Below are positions 62,077 through 64,000 of a stretch of DNA of 64,000 nt, in pieces. The notes under the pieces were generated by a model. That model ran no database searches and was not told the origin of the DNA. It saw only the letters and a program-made list of their open reading frames with translations. Each line of letters starts with the position of its first letter. Position 1 is the first letter of the stretch. Made by a program: the position numbers and the translations under genes. Source of the DNA: AP-15 sp963814805 (lineage in GTDB: Bacteria > Pseudomonadota > Alphaproteobacteria > ATCC43930 > CGMCC-115725); assembly GCA_963814805.1 (NCBI GenBank), contig CAWFER010000015.1, forward strand, positions 372,001 through 436,000, in the 5' to 3' direction.

Positions 62077-62085
62077 GAGCAAGCG

Positions 62086-62613
62086 ATGAGCGCATCGAAT
62101 TTTGCCGTGCCGATCGGCGAGCGGTATTTCGAGGACTACCAGCCCGGCGCGGTCTACGAGTTCGGCGATTGCTCGGTCAGCGAAGCTGAGATCATCGACT
62201 TCGCCCGCCGTTTCGACCCGCAGCCGATGCACCTCGACGAGGCTGCCGCGGCGCGGGGCCATTTCGGCGGACTGATCGCCAGCGGCTGGCATACCGCCGG
62301 GATGATGATGCGGCTCTTCGTCGATCATTTTCTGCCCGGACAGGCGAGCCTTGCCTCGCCCGGCATCGACGAGTTGCGCTGGACCCGGCCGGTGCGCCCC
62401 GGCGACGTGCTGCATCTGCGCGTGACCGTACTGGAAGCAACGCGCTCGCGCTCCAAGCCCGACCGCGGCATGTTGCGCACCCTGATCGAGGTGCTGAACC
62501 AGAACAACGAAGTGGTGATGAGCCTGAAGCCGATGAACCTGCTGCGCTGCCGAAGCCCCCTCCTATCAACTCCCCCGCTCGCGCGGGAGGGCCAGGGTGG
62601 GGACGGGCCTTGA
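62086..62613 (+). CDS. MaoC-type (R)-enoyl-CoA hydratase/dehydratase
   Basis: The hot-dog-fold protein has 175 residues. The hydratase motif is IDFARRFDPQPMHLDEAAAA, with the catalytic Asp/His pair, followed by FGGLIASGWHTAGMMMRL. Members hydrate enoyl-CoA in fatty acid or PHA metabolism. The last about 20 codons read through a dispersed palindrome (PLAREGQGGDGP) and end with a TGA that overlaps the TTG start of the phosphoesterase gene. Confidence 0.9.
   Translation: MSASNFAVPIGERYFEDYQPGAVYEFGDCSVSEAEIIDFARRFDPQPMHLDEAAAARGHFGGLIASGWHTAGMMMRLFVDHFLPGQASLASPGIDELRWTRPVRPGDVLHLRVTVLEATRSRSKPDRGMLRTLIEVLNQNNEVVMSLKPMNLLRCRSPLLSTPPLAREGQGGDGP
62568..62608. repeat. Dispersed palindrome forming the MaoC C-terminus
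   Basis: The segment CCCCCGCTCGCGCGGGAGGG followed by CCAGGGTGGGGA is typical of dispersed high-GC repeats (CCCTCCCGC/GCGGGAGGG). It lies at the 3' end of the MaoC gene and supplies its last codons. It is a different type from the ubiA/cobQ element. Confidence 0.6.
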
Positions 62614-63188
62614 GGATCGGCATCGTCTCGGATCTGCATTGCAACCATCGTGGCCGGTTGCGCGCGTTGGACATCATCGGCAATGTCGACGAACTCCTTT
62701 GCCTCGGCGACAGCATCTACGAATACCGCTTCTCGAACGAAGTCGTGCGCACCCTCAAAGACCGCGGCGCACAGGTGATCCTCGGCAACCACGAGGAAGG
62801 TTTTCTCGGGCCGCAGGGGGTGCGCGCGCGCCAGCCCGAATGGATCGACCGGAATTTGCTTGACTGGCTCGCCCGACAGCCGCATCGCATCGAGCTCCCG
62901 GTCGCCGGGAAAAAGCTGCTCGCGGTGCACTCGACGCCGTGGGAGCCGCGCGGCGTCTATGTCTATCCGCACAGCTCGCTGCTCGAACGGTTCGCCGAGG
63001 CCGAGGCCGATTTCGTGCTCTATGGCCACACCCACCATCAGCTGGTGCGCCGGGTCGGCCGGGTGCTGGTGATCAACCCGGGCTCGGCCGGCGAGGCGCG
63101 CGACAGCGGCAACGGCCGGCAGCTTTCCTGCGCCGTCCTCGATACCGCGAGCGAAGAGGTGGCCGTGACCAATTACCCGGATCGCTGA
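62610..63188 (+). CDS. Metallophosphoesterase (YfcE-like)
   Basis: The calcineurin-like phosphoesterase of 192 residues has the metal motifs in order: IVSDLHCN, CLGDSIYEY, LGNHEEG, and FVLYGHTHHQL, with VINPGSAG near the end. Small members of this family act as cyclic-nucleotide or dinucleotide phosphodiesterases. The start is a TTG whose last two bases form the MaoC stop (TTGA), indicating translational coupling. Confidence 0.88.
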   Translation: MRIGIVSDLHCNHRGRLRALDIIGNVDELLCLGDSIYEYRFSNEVVRTLKDRGAQVILGNHEEGFLGPQGVRARQPEWIDRNLLDWLARQPHRIELPVAGKKLLAVHSTPWEPRGVYVYPHSSLLERFAEAEADFVLYGHTHHQLVRRVGRVLVINPGSAGEARDSGNGRQLSCAVLDTASEEVAVTNYPDR

Positions 63189-63515
63189 GCCCAGCAGCGC
63201 CGACGGCCTGCTCCGCCGGTCTGGCCAGCGGGGCATCCGTGTGATACGAAATATCTCGTCCGCGGCAACGCCGGGGGAGCTTGGACCCGCCAACGCACAT
63301 CCACCGGGGCGGCGGACGGCGCTGGGCGAACCTCGCCCGCGAGCGCCCGACTCCGGTTGAGCGCAGCCGGGACGGGTTGGCGAAGCCCAGTTGCGATCGC
63401 GAGCAAACACCTAAACCTTCACTTCACCCTTCGGCAATATCCTGCATTTCCATGCGCCCCGGGGCGACGCCCGGACGCCGGGGCCGCAGGCAAGGCTTGA
63501 TCAACGGCAGCGAAC
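63189..63515. other. Gene-free stretch of about 330 bases
   Basis: No gene, tRNA or clear repeat was seen. It must contain the promoter of the membrane protein that follows; no confident -35/-10 pair was recognised. Confidence 0.5.
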
Positions 63516-64000
63516 ATGAAATCCCCGCGGCTCTTGTTCGGATCGGCCGGGAAATTCGCGGCTGGGTACCTGATCCTGCTGGCCCTCGCGGTCGCCGGGC
63601 AGTCGCTCACCCACGTCTATCGCAGCGATCTCAACTGGGCCGATGAGGGCAGCCACTATGTCAGCGGGTTGATGGTTCACGACTACATCGCCGATGGGCT
63701 TCCCGGTAGCCCGATCGGTTATGCCGCTCGATATTATACTCACTTTCCAAAGGTCGGGATTGGCCACTGGCCGCCATTATACTACCTCGTCGAAGCCGCC
63801 GGATTTTCCTTGACGGGCCCGAGCATCCGCACCGCGCTATTTCTCGAAGCCGTCATTGCCGCGGCGATGGCGGCGACGGTCGGCTGGGTCGTCGGCCGGA
63901 TCGGCGGCTGCGATTCCGGCCGTGGCGGCGAGCCTGGCGACCCTGGCGGCGCCCGAGGTTTTCCTCGGCATGCAAGGCGACATGCTCGATGTTCCAATCG
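63516..64000 (+). CDS. Membrane glycosyltransferase-like protein, GT39/ArnT type (partial, frameshifted)
   Basis: The N-terminal part has one membrane helix (FAAGYLILLALAVAGQSL) then LNWADEGSHYVSGL and IGHWPPLYYLVEAAGFSL, the Asp-Glu and PPLYY pattern of dolichyl-phosphate-mannose/ArnT-type glycosyltransferases. A frame change near 63900 is needed to continue as IPAVAASLATLAAPEVFLG. The gene runs off the window. If confirmed it would transfer a lipid-linked sugar to an envelope acceptor. Confidence 0.65.
   Translation, partial: MKSPRLLFGSAGKFAAGYLILLALAVAGQSLTHVYRSDLNWADEGSHYVSGLMVHDYIADGLPGSPIGYAARYYTHFPKVGIGHWPPLYYLVEAAGFSLTGPSIRTALFLEAVIAAAMAATVGWVVGRIGGCDSGRGGEPGDPGGARGFPRHARRHARCSN

Noticed and set aside
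1..64000. CRISPR arrays, rRNA genes, complete insertion sequences, prophage structural genes.
   Set aside because: No regularly spaced repeats, rRNA signatures, transposase genes or phage structural genes were recognised on either strand.

Overview
The window is high-GC, densely coded DNA from an alphaproteobacterial chromosome, most like Rhodospirillales and relatives. The lineage is inferred from content and order: a plant-type glutamate-cysteine ligase, a K+-insensitive H+-pyrophosphatase, MucR/Ros and IHF-alpha regulators, and two blocks of classical alphaproteobacterial synteny (CBP3/DUF177/rpmF/plsX/fabH/ihfA/merR, and murJ/trpS/nfuA/tsaB/rimI/fur/plsC/miaB/phoH/ybeY/corC/lnt/XRE/metK/trmB). 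No rRNA, tRNA or CRISPR array was found.

Layout. 0-6.5 kb: end of ssb, a remnant small membrane protein, two oxidoreductases, a methyltransferase, ubiA, then rsmE and gshA. 6.5-8.8 kb: a small accessory island holding a ribbon-helix-helix gene, a second broken copy of the gshA 3' end, a less GC-rich GrlR-like/DUF6680 gene pair and a truncated beta-glucosidase. 8.8-13.4 kb: the fatty-acid/ribosomal-protein operon. 13.5-19 kb: bamE, hppA and the ribE-ribH-nusB-thiL operon. 19-30 kb: accessory genes (cobyric acid synthase, cbiB, DUF429, DUF5681, a split thiamine-diphosphate decarboxylase, cupin, gamma-glutamyltransferase, ClC channel, sulfotransferase and hydantoinase fragments). Most of these carry single-base frameshifts, a nonsense codon or truncations. 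30-36 kb: a catabolic neighbourhood (dienelactone hydrolase, hydantoinase B, hydroxyacid dehydrogenase, DAO-type oxidase) and a stand-alone 5'-3' exonuclease. 36-51.8 kb: a long, mostly leftward housekeeping block for tRNA modification, lipoprotein and lipid synthesis, regulators and MurJ. 51.9-56.6 kb: a five-gene cassette of SxtJ-like protein, DUF5989, methyltransferase, NodU/CmcH-type carbamoyltransferase and SGNH hydrolase. 56.7-64 kb: dapB, DUF2244, nth, bactofilin, a GMC oxidoreductase, a MaoC/phosphoesterase pair, and a membrane glycosyltransferase-like gene cut by the window end.

The points most worth a second look are: the carbamoyltransferase cassette; an approximately 87-bp repeat carried inside or at the start of two protein genes (cobQ and ubiA) in the same reading frame; the duplicated gshA 3' end beside a small island; and the concentration of frameshifts between 19.7 and 29.9 kb. 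The indels looked at closely are mostly +/-1 changes in short G/C runs, so sequencing or assembly error is a serious alternative to gene decay.
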